Of a stretch of 64,000 nucleotides of DNA, positions 8,978 to 16,311 are shown piece by piece. The stretch's first letter is position 1. Each line of letters starts with the position of its first letter. Source of the stretch: an uncultured Nocardioides sp. (GTDB lineage Bacteria > Actinomycetota > Actinomycetes > Propionibacteriales > Nocardioidaceae); assembly GCF_947488025.1 (NCBI RefSeq), contig NZ_CANKYS010000007.1:124001-188000 (forward strand). Direction: 5' to 3'. The notes below the pieces were generated by a model. The model worked only from the letters and a program-made list of their open reading frames with translations. It was not told the origin of the DNA and made no database searches. A program made the translations under genes and the position numbers.

Positions 8978-9012
8978 CCGACCGGGGGCCGGGGTCGCCG
9001 GCCCCCGGTCGG
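8978..9012 (-). terminator. csbD terminator
   Basis: A perfect 15-bp stem (CCGACCGGGGGCCGG / CCGGCCCCCGGTCGG) with a 5-base loop. It begins 16 bases past the csbD stop codon and lies before the next minus-strand gene. Stem strength and position make a terminator the simplest reading. Confidence 0.8.
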
Positions 9013-9028
9013 GGTTCAGGGTGCTGCT

Positions 9029-9202
9029 CTACTTCTTGAAGGCGTCCTTGACGTTCTCGCCGGCCTGCTTGAGGTCGGCGGCGGACTGGTCCTTCTTGCC
9101 CTCGGCCTTGAGCTTGTCGTCGTTCGTGGCCTCGCCGGTGGTCTCCTTGACCTTCCCGGCGATGTCCTGAGCAGCGTTCTTGGCCTTGTCGGCGATACCC
9201 AT
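9029..9202 (-). CDS. CsbD family stress protein
   Basis: A 57-residue, highly charged hydrophilic protein starting MGIADKAKNAAQDIAGKVKE and ending KQAGENVKDAFKK. The lysine-rich amphipathic pattern with a central TGEATND turn is diagnostic of the CsbD family, small general-stress proteins of unknown biochemistry, often sigma-B controlled. The start has a near-perfect Shine-Dalgarno, GAAGGAGG, ending 6 bases before the ATG, and the strong hairpin at 8978-9012 follows the stop. No clear sigma-B promoter was recognised. Confidence 0.88.
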   Translation of the reverse strand: MGIADKAKNAAQDIAGKVKETTGEATNDDKLKAEGKKDQSAADLKQAGENVKDAFKK

Positions 9203-9321
9203 GAGGGCCTCCTTCGATCGGTGGTTTCACTGGTTGGTCGTGCCGAGCTGGCAGATCGTCACGCGGATGTACCGGATTTCTCGCGCCGGGCCTCCAGGCC
9301 ACGCGGGGTCGATGTCACACG

Positions 9322-9374
9322 TGGGGAACCAGATGCAGGTCGAATGGCGCGATCGGCCTGCATCTCGTTCCCCA
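9322..9374. repeat. long inverted repeat in the csbD / 9443 divergent region
   Basis: Arms TGGGGAACCAGATGCAGG (9322-9339) and its complement at 9357-9374 match at 17 of 18 bases around a 17-base loop. It lies between divergent genes, so it is not an obvious terminator. The outer GGGGAAC/GTTCCCC and a loop containing GATCGG recall the hairpin at 445-495. Nearby, 9392-9409 is another small palindrome, CCAGCT-N6-AGCTGG. Confidence 0.65.
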
Positions 9375-9442
9375 ACCGGGCTCACCTGCCTCCAGCTCAG
9401 CTCAGCTGGGCGCGGATTCCCCAGCAGGGGCACACTTGACCC

Positions 9443-9841
9443 ATGCGCTTCACCGAGCACGAGCTGACCGTCGCCGTCACCGCCGCCGCCAAGATCGTCG
9501 CCGCCGGCAAGGTCGGCCGCCGCGCCAAGGGCGAGGCGGCCTGGGAGTCGATGAGCAAGCTCGACCGCTACCACCTGCTGGACGCGGTCGGCAGCCAGGT
9601 GCTGCCCGTGCTCCTCGCCCTCCCCGACGTCGAGGTGCCCGCGGGCACCCGGCCGACCTTCACCGACGCCCAGATATCCGAGGCCGTGGAGCAGACGCTC
9701 GGCGACAGCGGCGTGGGCCGGCTGCGGCAGAAGGTCGCGGTCGCGGCCCGCCTCACGCTCGTGCGTACGGCGCTGGCGCAGCTCCCGGTGCGCCAGGACC
9801 CGGACGCGCTCGTCGTGCCCGACTCGCTCGAGGACCTGTGA
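9443..9841 (+). CDS. hypothetical protein, 132 residues
   Basis: A 132-residue protein I do not recognise. It begins MRFTEHELTVAVTAAAKIVAA. It is alanine- and valine-rich, probably mainly helical, with no signal peptide or membrane span, and ends in an acidic LVVPDSLEDL tail. Codon use is like its neighbours, and it stands alone between the csbD divergent region and the SurA-like lipoprotein. CACACT 6 bases before the ATG could be a leaderless -10. Confidence 0.65.
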   Translation: MRFTEHELTVAVTAAAKIVAAGKVGRRAKGEAAWESMSKLDRYHLLDAVGSQVLPVLLALPDVEVPAGTRPTFTDAQISEAVEQTLGDSGVGRLRQKVAVAARLTLVRTALAQLPVRQDPDALVVPDSLEDL

Positions 9842-9916
9842 CCGGCGCCATGCGCCACCCCACGACCTGAGAACCCTGAGGACCGCGCTCAGGTTGGGTG
9901 CGTACCGTTGGCGGGG

Positions 9917-10729
9917 ATGACTTCCACGATGACTTCCCTGCTCCGGTCGCGCACCCGCACCGCCCTCGGCGCCCTCTCGGTCGCCGCGGTCCTGACCCTC
10001 TCCGCCTGCGGCGGCTCGGACTCCTCCGACGCCGACGCCGGCAAGGACGCCTCGTCCAGCGCGTCCCCGTCGGCCGATGAGTCGGCCGACGACTCGGCTG
10101 ACGCGGCCGAGGGCCCGCAGCCGGACCTCGACGCCATCCCCGACGTCGTGGCCGAGGTCAACGGCGAGGAGGTGACCAAGGAGGAGTTCGTCCCGATCTA
10201 CGAGGCGGCCTTCCAGCAGGCCGCCGCCCAGGCGCAGATGGGTGGCGAGGAGCCCGACGAGGAGGCGCTCCGCAAGGAGACCGCCGACAACCTCGTCGAC
10301 ACCGAGCTGCTGCTCCAGGAGGCCGAGTCGCGCGGCCTCGAGGTCAGCGACGACGCCGTCGAGGCCGAGCTCGCCGACCTCGCCGAGCAGAACGGCATGA
10401 AGTCGACCGAGGAGCTGCTGAAGGCCGTCGAGGCCCAGGGCGTCAGCGCCGACCAGGCGCGCGAGCAGGTCGAGACGCAGGCGATGGTCGAGCAGCTCGT
10501 CGCCGACGAGAACGGCCCGTTCGAGCCGACCGACAAGGAGCTGCGCGCGATCTACGACCAGGCCAAGAAGCAGCAGGCTGCCTCGGGTGGCGGCGGGCAG
10601 GAGTTCCCGCCCTTCGCGCAGGTGCGCGAGCAGCTCGAGGAGCAGGCGATGGACCAGGAGACCGGCAAGGTCGCCACGGCCCTGGTGGACGACCTCCGCA
10701 AGGACGCGGACATCACCGTCAACCTCTGA
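9917..10729 (+). CDS. SurA-N-like lipoprotein (chaperone / foldase-like)
   Basis: A 270-residue exported protein. A signal peptide with lipobox LSAC (Cys31 from ATG 9917) is followed by a 50-residue Ser/Asp/Ala-rich linker. Then comes a SurA N-terminal type helical domain (VAEVNGEEVTKEEFVPIYEAAF, ETADNLVDTELLLQEAESRG given in parts), as in peptidyl-prolyl isomerase chaperones. No parvulin catalytic domain is seen after it, so it is probably a lipid-anchored chaperone-like protein rather than an isomerase. Starts at TTG 9908, ATG 9917 or ATG 9929 are all possible; a TACCGT box lies 8 bases before 9917. Confidence 0.75.
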   Translation: MTSTMTSLLRSRTRTALGALSVAAVLTLSACGGSDSSDADAGKDASSSASPSADESADDSADAAEGPQPDLDAIPDVVAEVNGEEVTKEEFVPIYEAAFQQAAAQAQMGGEEPDEEALRKETADNLVDTELLLQEAESRGLEVSDDAVEAELADLAEQNGMKSTEELLKAVEAQGVSADQAREQVETQAMVEQLVADENGPFEPTDKELRAIYDQAKKQQAASGGGGQEFPPFAQVREQLEEQAMDQETGKVATALVDDLRKDADITVNL

Positions 10730-10732
10730 CGA

Positions 10733-11035
10733 TCAACCCCTGACGAGGAAGGCCGCCAGCAGCTCCCGGAAGGCCGTCGGCTGCTCCAGCTGCGGCGCGT
10801 GACCACAGCGGCCGAGCACGTGGAGGCGTACGTCGCCCAGGTGGTCGAGGAGGGGCAGGACGGCGGTCCGCAGGGGGGTGAGCCGGTCCTGCGCCCCGTG
10901 GACCAGCAGCACGGGCGCGCGCACGGTGGCCAGGGTGGCGGCCGACAGCGTCAGGTCGTCGACCCGCGCCCACATCTTCGACGCCGGCACCGGGCTGGCC
11001 CTGTCCACCTCGGGGCGGTAACGGCCTGCACCCTG
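10733..11035 (-). pseudogene. 3' remnant of an alpha/beta hydrolase
   Basis: About 100 codons encode only the C-terminal third of an alpha/beta hydrolase: APVLLVHGAQDRLTPL with the catalytic-Asp region, then LHVLGRCGHAPQLEQPTAF with the catalytic His. The spacing is as in MhpC/BphD-type C-C hydrolases. The oxyanion loop and nucleophile Ser are missing. The reading frame opens directly after the TGA of the receiver gene, in the same frame, so the 5' part has been deleted. A GTG at 11008 could still start a 91-residue product, but it would be catalytically dead. Confidence 0.7.
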
Positions 11036-11380
11036 TCAGGGCAGCGCGAGCAGGGTCTCGACGGCGGCCACGAACTCGCGCCGGTTGAACGGCTTGGGCA
11101 GGAAGTGCTGGTGCGCGTCGCCCACGTCGAGGTCCCCCGACATGATCAGCACCTTGGTCGTCGGGCTGGAACGGCGCAGCTCGTCGGCCACCGCGAGGCC
11201 CGTCATCCGCGGCATGTGGTGGTCGACCACGACCAGGTCGAAGGTCTCCACCGACGTGTGCTCGAGGACCTCGGCGCCGTCCCCGGCGACGGTGACCACG
11301 TGACCGGCGCGCTCGAGGACGTGCCCGATGAAGTCACGGATGTCGGGCTCGTCGTCGGCGACGAGGCTGCGCGGGGACAT
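11036..11380 (-). CDS. stand-alone response regulator receiver
   Basis: A 114-residue protein that is only a REC domain. The acidic pair D9/D10, phospho-acceptor Asp53 (VVVDHHMP), the conserved Thr/Ser strand LIMSGD and Lys96 (LPKPF) are all present. With no output domain it would act by protein contact or phosphotransfer. It diverges from a MASE1 histidine kinase, a natural partner. ATG 11380 is preferred because CAGACT lies 7 bases upstream; the much longer in-frame extension upstream runs into the kinase promoter region. Confidence 0.85.
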   Translation of the reverse strand: MSPRSLVADDEPDIRDFIGHVLERAGHVVTVAGDGAEVLEHTSVETFDLVVVDHHMPRMTGLAVADELRRSSPTTKVLIMSGDLDVGDAHQHFLPKPFNRREFVAAVETLLALP

Positions 11381-11503
11381 GCGTCCGAGTCTGGCCCCCT
11401 TCCCGGGTCGGTGTCGCGCCGTGTCGCGGTTTCTGCGGCAGATGTGAGCAGATCGTGAGGTGTGCGCCCGGCGAACCCCCCACGGGCACCCCGACGCCGG
11501 TCG

Positions 11504-11509
11504 TAGTGT
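11504..11509 (+). promoter_or_regulatory. -10 box for the histidine kinase operon, leaderless
   Basis: TAGTGT ends 6 bases before the ATG at 11516. No Shine-Dalgarno is present. On the other strand CAGACT (11388-11393) has the same relation to the receiver start, giving a divergent leaderless pair. Confidence 0.45.
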
Positions 11510-11515
11510 GTCGCC

Positions 11516-13513
11516 ATGACGAGGGCCCTGTCGCCGGCGCGGGCCGTCGCCTTCGCCGCGGCCTACGTCGTGCTCACCCTCGTCGGACGGGCGACCGCGA
11601 TCGAGGGCCAGGTCGTCAGCCTCGTCTGGCCGGGCTCCGGTGTCGCGTTCCTGTGGCTGCTCGCCGAGTCGCCCCGCCACGTGCTGCGCGTGCTCGCGCC
11701 GCTGCTGGTCCTCCACTTCGGCGTCGTCGTCGCGACCGGGGTGTCACCGCTGCTGGGCCTCTTCGGCGCGGTGTCGGTGACGCTGCAGACCGCCGTCGCC
11801 GGGCTGCTGCTGCGTCGGTGGTGCCCCACGATGCTCGGCGCCGGCGGCACCCAGAGCATCCGGTCACCCCGCAACCTGGCCGCGACCGCCGGGGCGGCGG
11901 CCGTCGGCTGCGCGCTCGGTGCCGTGGTCGGCACGCTCGGCCTCTGGCTCGACGGGGCCACGGTGGAGGCCCTGACCCCGGTGGCGTGGTTCGCGCGGCA
12001 CGTCGTCGGTGTCCTCACCGTCGGCGCGGTCGGGCACCTCGCGTGGGAGTGGCACACGCAGCCGATCCCGGCCCGCACCCACGGCGGCTCGCGCACCGAG
12101 CTGGTGCTGCTGTGGGTGCTGTCGGTCGCCAGCACCGCCCTGCTCTTCGTGCAGCCCTACCCGGTCGTCTTCCTCGTGATCGGCTTCGCCGTGTGGTCGG
12201 CCGCCCGCTTCCGCACCTTCCCCGCCGCGCTGCACTGCCTGGTGCTCGGCGGCATCGCCCTGGTGCTCAGCCTCACCGGGCACGGCCCGTTCGCCTCCAT
12301 CGAGGACCCGGTGGCCGAGGTGCTGGTCTCGCAGCTCTTCATGGTCGCCGTGCTCCTCACCGGCCTGGCCGTGGGCGCCCTGGGCGACCGGGTCGACGAG
12401 CTGTACGCCGCCGCGACCGCGGCCCGCGCCGACGCGGCCGAGAAGGCCGAGCTCCTCGGCGAGATGACCGAGAGCATGGACGAGGGGCTCGTCGTGCTCG
12501 ACCCCGACGGTCGCGTCGAGCGCAGCAACGGCGCCAGCCGCCGGCTGGCCCACCGCGTCAGCACCGCGACCACGGATGCCGACGCGCTGTCCGAGCTGGT
12601 CGGGCTGCTGAGCGACCCCGCACCGTCCCGCACCGGCGCCGTACGTGCCGAGCTGGGCGTCGGCGACGTGGTGATCGCGCTGCCCAGCGGCGAGGAGGTC
12701 GTCCTCGCGGTGTCGCGGGCCACGCTGTCGCGCAGCAGCGGGAGCCCCGGCGTGCTGCTGGTGATGCGGGAGGTGACCGAGCACCGCTCCGGCCTGCGGC
12801 CGCTCGCCGGTTTCGCGTCGACGGCTGCCCACGACCTGCGCGGCCCGCTCTCGGCGATCCGGTCCTGGCTCTCGCTCGCCGTCGACGACCTCGAGCCCGG
12901 GTCGGAGGCCGCCGAGCCGCTGCGCCGTGCCGAACGCGCCTCCGAGCAGATGGGGGAGCTCATCGGCGACCTCCTCGAGCACGCGCTGGCCGAGTCGGGC
13001 GAGATCGCCGCGCGCGAGGTGTCCATCACCGGCAGTGGTGGCGTGCTGGACCAGGTGTCGGGGCTGCTCGGGCCCGAGGACGTGCTGGAGGCGGACCCCG
13101 ACCTGCCGTCGGTGCGCGCCGACCCGGTCGCGGTGAGGCAGCTGTTCGGCAACCTCATCGGCAACGCCGTCAAGTACGCCCGGCCCGGCGAGCCCGCGAC
13201 GATCACCGTGCGCGCCAGGCGCCAGGGATCGCGCGTCGTGGTCGAGGTCGAGGACCACGGGGTCGGCGTCGACGACTCCGAGCGCGCCCTGATCTTCCAG
13301 CGCTTCCACCGCAGCGGAGCGGTCCGCGCCCACTTCCGCGGGACCGGGATGGGGCTGTCGATCTGCCAGACCATCGTGCAGCGCCACGGCGGCACCATCG
13401 AGTGCCTCGCGACCCCGCCCGGCAGCGGGACGGTCTTCCGGTTCGACCTGCCGGCAGCCGAGCCCGGGCGGGAGGTTTCGACCGGTCTCTCCCGTGGCAC
13501 CATCCCACCGTGA
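11516..13513 (+). CDS. MASE1-domain sensor histidine kinase
   Basis: A 665-residue integral membrane kinase. Residues 1 to about 300 hold eight or so hydrophobic segments with the MASE1 pattern (LVWPGSGVAFLWLL, ARHVVGVLTVGAVGHL). Then comes a PAS-like region (MDEGLVVLDPDGRVERSNGA), the HisKA H-box with His439 (AAHDLRGPLSAIRSW), and an HATPase domain with N-box LFGNLIGNAVKYA, G1 DHGVGVDD and G2 GTGMGLSICQ. It is catalytically complete. The stimulus is unknown. Its stop overlaps the next gene by 4 bp, so signalling and the lipoprotein/WXG genes are one operon. Confidence 0.88.
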   Translation: MTRALSPARAVAFAAAYVVLTLVGRATAIEGQVVSLVWPGSGVAFLWLLAESPRHVLRVLAPLLVLHFGVVVATGVSPLLGLFGAVSVTLQTAVAGLLLRRWCPTMLGAGGTQSIRSPRNLAATAGAAAVGCALGAVVGTLGLWLDGATVEALTPVAWFARHVVGVLTVGAVGHLAWEWHTQPIPARTHGGSRTELVLLWVLSVASTALLFVQPYPVVFLVIGFAVWSAARFRTFPAALHCLVLGGIALVLSLTGHGPFASIEDPVAEVLVSQLFMVAVLLTGLAVGALGDRVDELYAAATAARADAAEKAELLGEMTESMDEGLVVLDPDGRVERSNGASRRLAHRVSTATTDADALSELVGLLSDPAPSRTGAVRAELGVGDVVIALPSGEEVVLAVSRATLSRSSGSPGVLLVMREVTEHRSGLRPLAGFASTAAHDLRGPLSAIRSWLSLAVDDLEPGSEAAEPLRRAERASEQMGELIGDLLEHALAESGEIAAREVSITGSGGVLDQVSGLLGPEDVLEADPDLPSVRADPVAVRQLFGNLIGNAVKYARPGEPATITVRARRQGSRVVVEVEDHGVGVDDSERALIFQRFHRSGAVRAHFRGTGMGLSICQTIVQRHGGTIECLATPPGSGTVFRFDLPAAEPGREVSTGLSRGTIPP

Positions 13514-14511
13514 GGTCTTCGGGGGTCGCCGTCTGCGGCATGCTGCTGCTCGGCGCGCTGGTGACCGGGTGCACCGACGACGCGGACGGCTCCGCCGGGC
13601 CCGCGGGCCCGGCGGACGACGGGCGATGGCGCACCAGCACGGCACCGGTCGACGCGTCCGGCCTGTCCTGGGCCGTCGGCTCGACGGTCCACCTCGCGGA
13701 CGGCACCACCGTGGACACGGGCCGCCCGCCGCGGGCCTACGTCGTCGCGGGCGACGGGGTGTTCTTCGTGCCGGCCGACGACGACGCATCCGCCGGCGAC
13801 CCGGCGTTCACCGGCGCGGACCTGTGGTTCGTGCGCCCGGGAGCGGAACCCGGGCCGACCGGGCTCGAGGTCGCCGGGACCGGCCTGGCCCGCACGCCCG
13901 ACGGGTCCCGCCTCGTGGTCCTCGACGCGGACTACGACGAGGGCACCGCGGTGATGCGGTTCCTCGACCTGTCCTCCGGCGAGGAGACCACGTCCGAGGA
14001 CGGGATGGACACCTCCGGCATCGACGACCCGGTCGACCACCTGCTGGAGGCGGAGGTGGAGATCCTCGCCGTCGACGACGAGCGCGTGCGCGCCCGCGTC
14101 ATCGAGGGCGAGGAGGTCTACGACCTCAGCACCGGGGAGGGGGCGTCTGCGAGCGACGACGAGCCTCCCGTCGTGCGTGACGCGCTGACCAGCCCCGACG
14201 GGACGTGGCGAATCGAGAAGCCCGACTCGGGTCCCGACCGCGTCGTCGACGCCGACGGACGGGCCGTCGACCTCCGGGTCCCGCAGGAGCGGTGGAACCT
14301 GTCCTGGTGGGCCGACCAGGAGACAGCGGTCGGCACCGTGATCACCGGCCCGGGCACCGGCAAGCGGACCACCGAGGGCGACACGGTCGCTCTCCTGTCG
14401 TGCAGGGTGCCGACCGGTGCCTGCACCGTCCTCGAGGACTCCGCGGGCGAGACGGTGCTGTTCCCGCTCCGCTCGTCGGTGGCCGCGATCATGCTGCAGG
14501 ACGGGGAGTGA
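13510..14511 (+). CDS. lipoprotein of unknown function
   Basis: A 333-residue secreted lipoprotein with a short signal peptide and lipobox LVTGC (Cys21). The mature part has repeated short beta-strand motifs (WAVGSTVHLADGTTVDTG, DGVFFVPADD, DGSRLVVLDADYD, DGTWRIEKPD), suggesting a beta-propeller-like fold. It is strongly acidic. Not recognised as a named family. The GTG start overlaps the kinase stop (GTGA), and 7 bases separate it from the next gene. Location outside the membrane beside a sensor kinase makes a sensing or accessory role possible; that is inference only. Confidence 0.7.
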   Translation: MRSSGVAVCGMLLLGALVTGCTDDADGSAGPAGPADDGRWRTSTAPVDASGLSWAVGSTVHLADGTTVDTGRPPRAYVVAGDGVFFVPADDDASAGDPAFTGADLWFVRPGAEPGPTGLEVAGTGLARTPDGSRLVVLDADYDEGTAVMRFLDLSSGEETTSEDGMDTSGIDDPVDHLLEAEVEILAVDDERVRARVIEGEEVYDLSTGEGASASDDEPPVVRDALTSPDGTWRIEKPDSGPDRVVDADGRAVDLRVPQERWNLSWWADQETAVGTVITGPGTGKRTTEGDTVALLSCRVPTGACTVLEDSAGETVLFPLRSSVAAIMLQDGE

Positions 14512-14518
14512 CGAGACG

Positions 14519-16201
14519 GTGACGGACCCGGAGATCGAGTACCGGCGGTTGGTGTCGGGCGACGCTCCCGCCGTGCGCGCCGTGGTCGATGCCCTCGACG
14601 GCGTGCTGCACACCCTGGTCGGGGTCCGGGAGGACCTGACCGCCGCCGCAGAGGTCCCGGTCTGGTCGGGGCTGGCCGCGATGGCGTTCGCCGCGCGGGC
14701 CTCGGGTCTGCGGCAGGGGCTCGGGGTGACCCGGGCGGTGCTGGTGCGTGCGCGCGGCGCCCTCGAGACGGCTGCCTCGGCCTACGAGTCCGCCGAGGAC
14801 CAGGCCGAGCACTACATCGCCTTCTGGCGCAACCGGCCCGCGGGCCTTCCGCCGGCGGTCGAGGAGATCTTCGCCCGCGTCGTCAACGCCCGCTTGCTCT
14901 CGGTCGGCTCCTCCTACAACCAGCAGCTCGCTGCCGTGGAGGCGGTGCTGCGCGGCGAGGACGTCGACCTCGACGACCTCGACGACGAGACCCGGAAGTG
15001 GGTCGAGGAGGGGATGGCGAAGAACGAGGAGTGGCTCGACGGCAACAACAGCGACCTCGGACCGATCATCCCCAACACCGCCGCCACCGGCGACGGCCGG
15101 GGCTGGATCCCGCAGGGCCTGGGCTACGACCCGAGGACCGGGACGCTGCTCCAGTCGTACTACACCAAGGACGACGAGGGGCACGGCGACGCGTCCTACC
15201 TCGCGCTCATCGACGAGGTGACCGGCGCCGAGGTCGGCGAGGTGACCCTCGGCGACACCCATCTCGATGCGGACGGCAACCCCGTCAGTGGCGGCAAGCC
15301 CACGCACGCCGGCGGTGTCAGCGTCCGGGGAGACGACGTCTACGTCGTCGACAACGGCGAGGTCTACACCTACTCCCTGGCAGCTCTGCAGTCTGCACCG
15401 CGCGGCGAGACCGTGCCGCAGAAGGCGCCCCCGCAGACCGGCCTCGACGGCGGGTCGTACTCCGCGGTCAAGGACGGGAGGCTCTACCTCGGTGACCACG
15501 AGAGGGACGAGCTCTACGTCTACGAGCAGGACTCCTCCGGGCAGTGGGTGAAGGTCGACACCGTCGACACGCCGCCCCACTGCCAGGGAGTCCTGGTCCG
15601 CGACGGGGAGTACATCTTCAGTGCCTCCTCGGGCCGCCACGAGGACCACAGCCAGCTCTACGTGCAGGACCTCGACGGCAACCGCAGCGAGCCCTACGAC
15701 CTGCCGAGCATGTCGCAGGGCGTGGTCGAGGTCGACGGCCAGCTCGTCGTGACCTACGAGTCGGGAGCCGAGGAGTTCGACCACGCGATCACCGGGACCT
15801 CTGGCTGGTGGTGGCTGCGCGACGACTACGGCGACCTCTGGGCCAACCCCCACATGACCCGCACCCCACTGTCCGAGCTGGGTCTTTCGGAGGACGTCGA
15901 CGTGGAGCCCGGCACCCTGCTGGGTGCGGCCGCCGAGCTCTCTGCGCTCGTCGGGCCCGTGAAGGCCGCGGCCGACGAGGTCCGGGGCCTGCGGGTCCCG
16001 GCCGGGGCGCTCGGCGAGGTGCCACGCGCCGCCACGCTCGCCGCGACGGTCGAGGGCCTGCTGGGTGCTGCCGCGAGCAGCCTGGGCACGGGCGCCAGCG
16101 CGATCTCGGCGGCGGCGGAGCTGCTCACGACGACCTCGCACGACTACGCGCGCACCGACGACCACGTGGCCGGCGGATTCCGGGGCGTCACGCCCGGCTG
16201 A
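14519..16201 (+). CDS. WXG100-like / propeller / YxxxD protein, candidate type VII substrate
   Basis: A 560-residue protein with no signal peptide. Residues 10-95 look like a WXG100 hairpin: a helix, W49-S-G51 at the turn, a second helix, and Y89-E-S-A-E93, the YxxxD/E export signature. Residues about 180-470 have repeated short strands with HAGGVSVRGDDVYVVDNG, SYSAVKDGRLYLGDHE and MSQGVVEVDGQLVVTYESG, like a beta-propeller. The final 100 residues are again helical and Ala-rich and end with Y543-A-R-T-D547. This layout suggests secretion by an ESX/type VII system, but no ecc genes are in the window. It follows the lipoprotein by 7 bases. The function of the central domain is not recognised. 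Confidence 0.7.
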   Translation: MTDPEIEYRRLVSGDAPAVRAVVDALDGVLHTLVGVREDLTAAAEVPVWSGLAAMAFAARASGLRQGLGVTRAVLVRARGALETAASAYESAEDQAEHYIAFWRNRPAGLPPAVEEIFARVVNARLLSVGSSYNQQLAAVEAVLRGEDVDLDDLDDETRKWVEEGMAKNEEWLDGNNSDLGPIIPNTAATGDGRGWIPQGLGYDPRTGTLLQSYYTKDDEGHGDASYLALIDEVTGAEVGEVTLGDTHLDADGNPVSGGKPTHAGGVSVRGDDVYVVDNGEVYTYSLAALQSAPRGETVPQKAPPQTGLDGGSYSAVKDGRLYLGDHERDELYVYEQDSSGQWVKVDTVDTPPHCQGVLVRDGEYIFSASSGRHEDHSQLYVQDLDGNRSEPYDLPSMSQGVVEVDGQLVVTYESGAEEFDHAITGTSGWWWLRDDYGDLWANPHMTRTPLSELGLSEDVDVEPGTLLGAAAELSALVGPVKAAADEVRGLRVPAGALGEVPRAATLAATVEGLLGAAASSLGTGASAISAAAELLTTTSHDYARTDDHVAGGFRGVTPG

Positions 16202-16216
16202 GCCCGGTGCCCCGGT

Positions 16217-16274
16217 GAGGTTTCGAGCCGCCCGTCGCGACCTCGTTCCTCGCTCGCGGGGCTCCCTCAACCTC
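16217..16274. terminator. weak inverted repeat between convergent genes
   Basis: GAGGTT at 16217-16222 pairs with AACCTC at 16269-16274, with further GAG/CTC and TCG/CGA pairings inside. It is the only structure in the 110-base gap between the WXG gene and icmF. Possibly a shared terminator; weak. Confidence 0.35.
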
Positions 16275-16311
16275 TTCGCGTTCGCGTCCTCGCTGCGCTC
16301 ATCCGCGAGGC

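Noticed and set aside
11455..14511. Open frame of about 1000 codons running under the histidine kinase
   Set aside because: Only its 3' part from GTG 13510 is real. The upstream part is an Arg/Ala-rich shadow of the kinase, common at this GC content.
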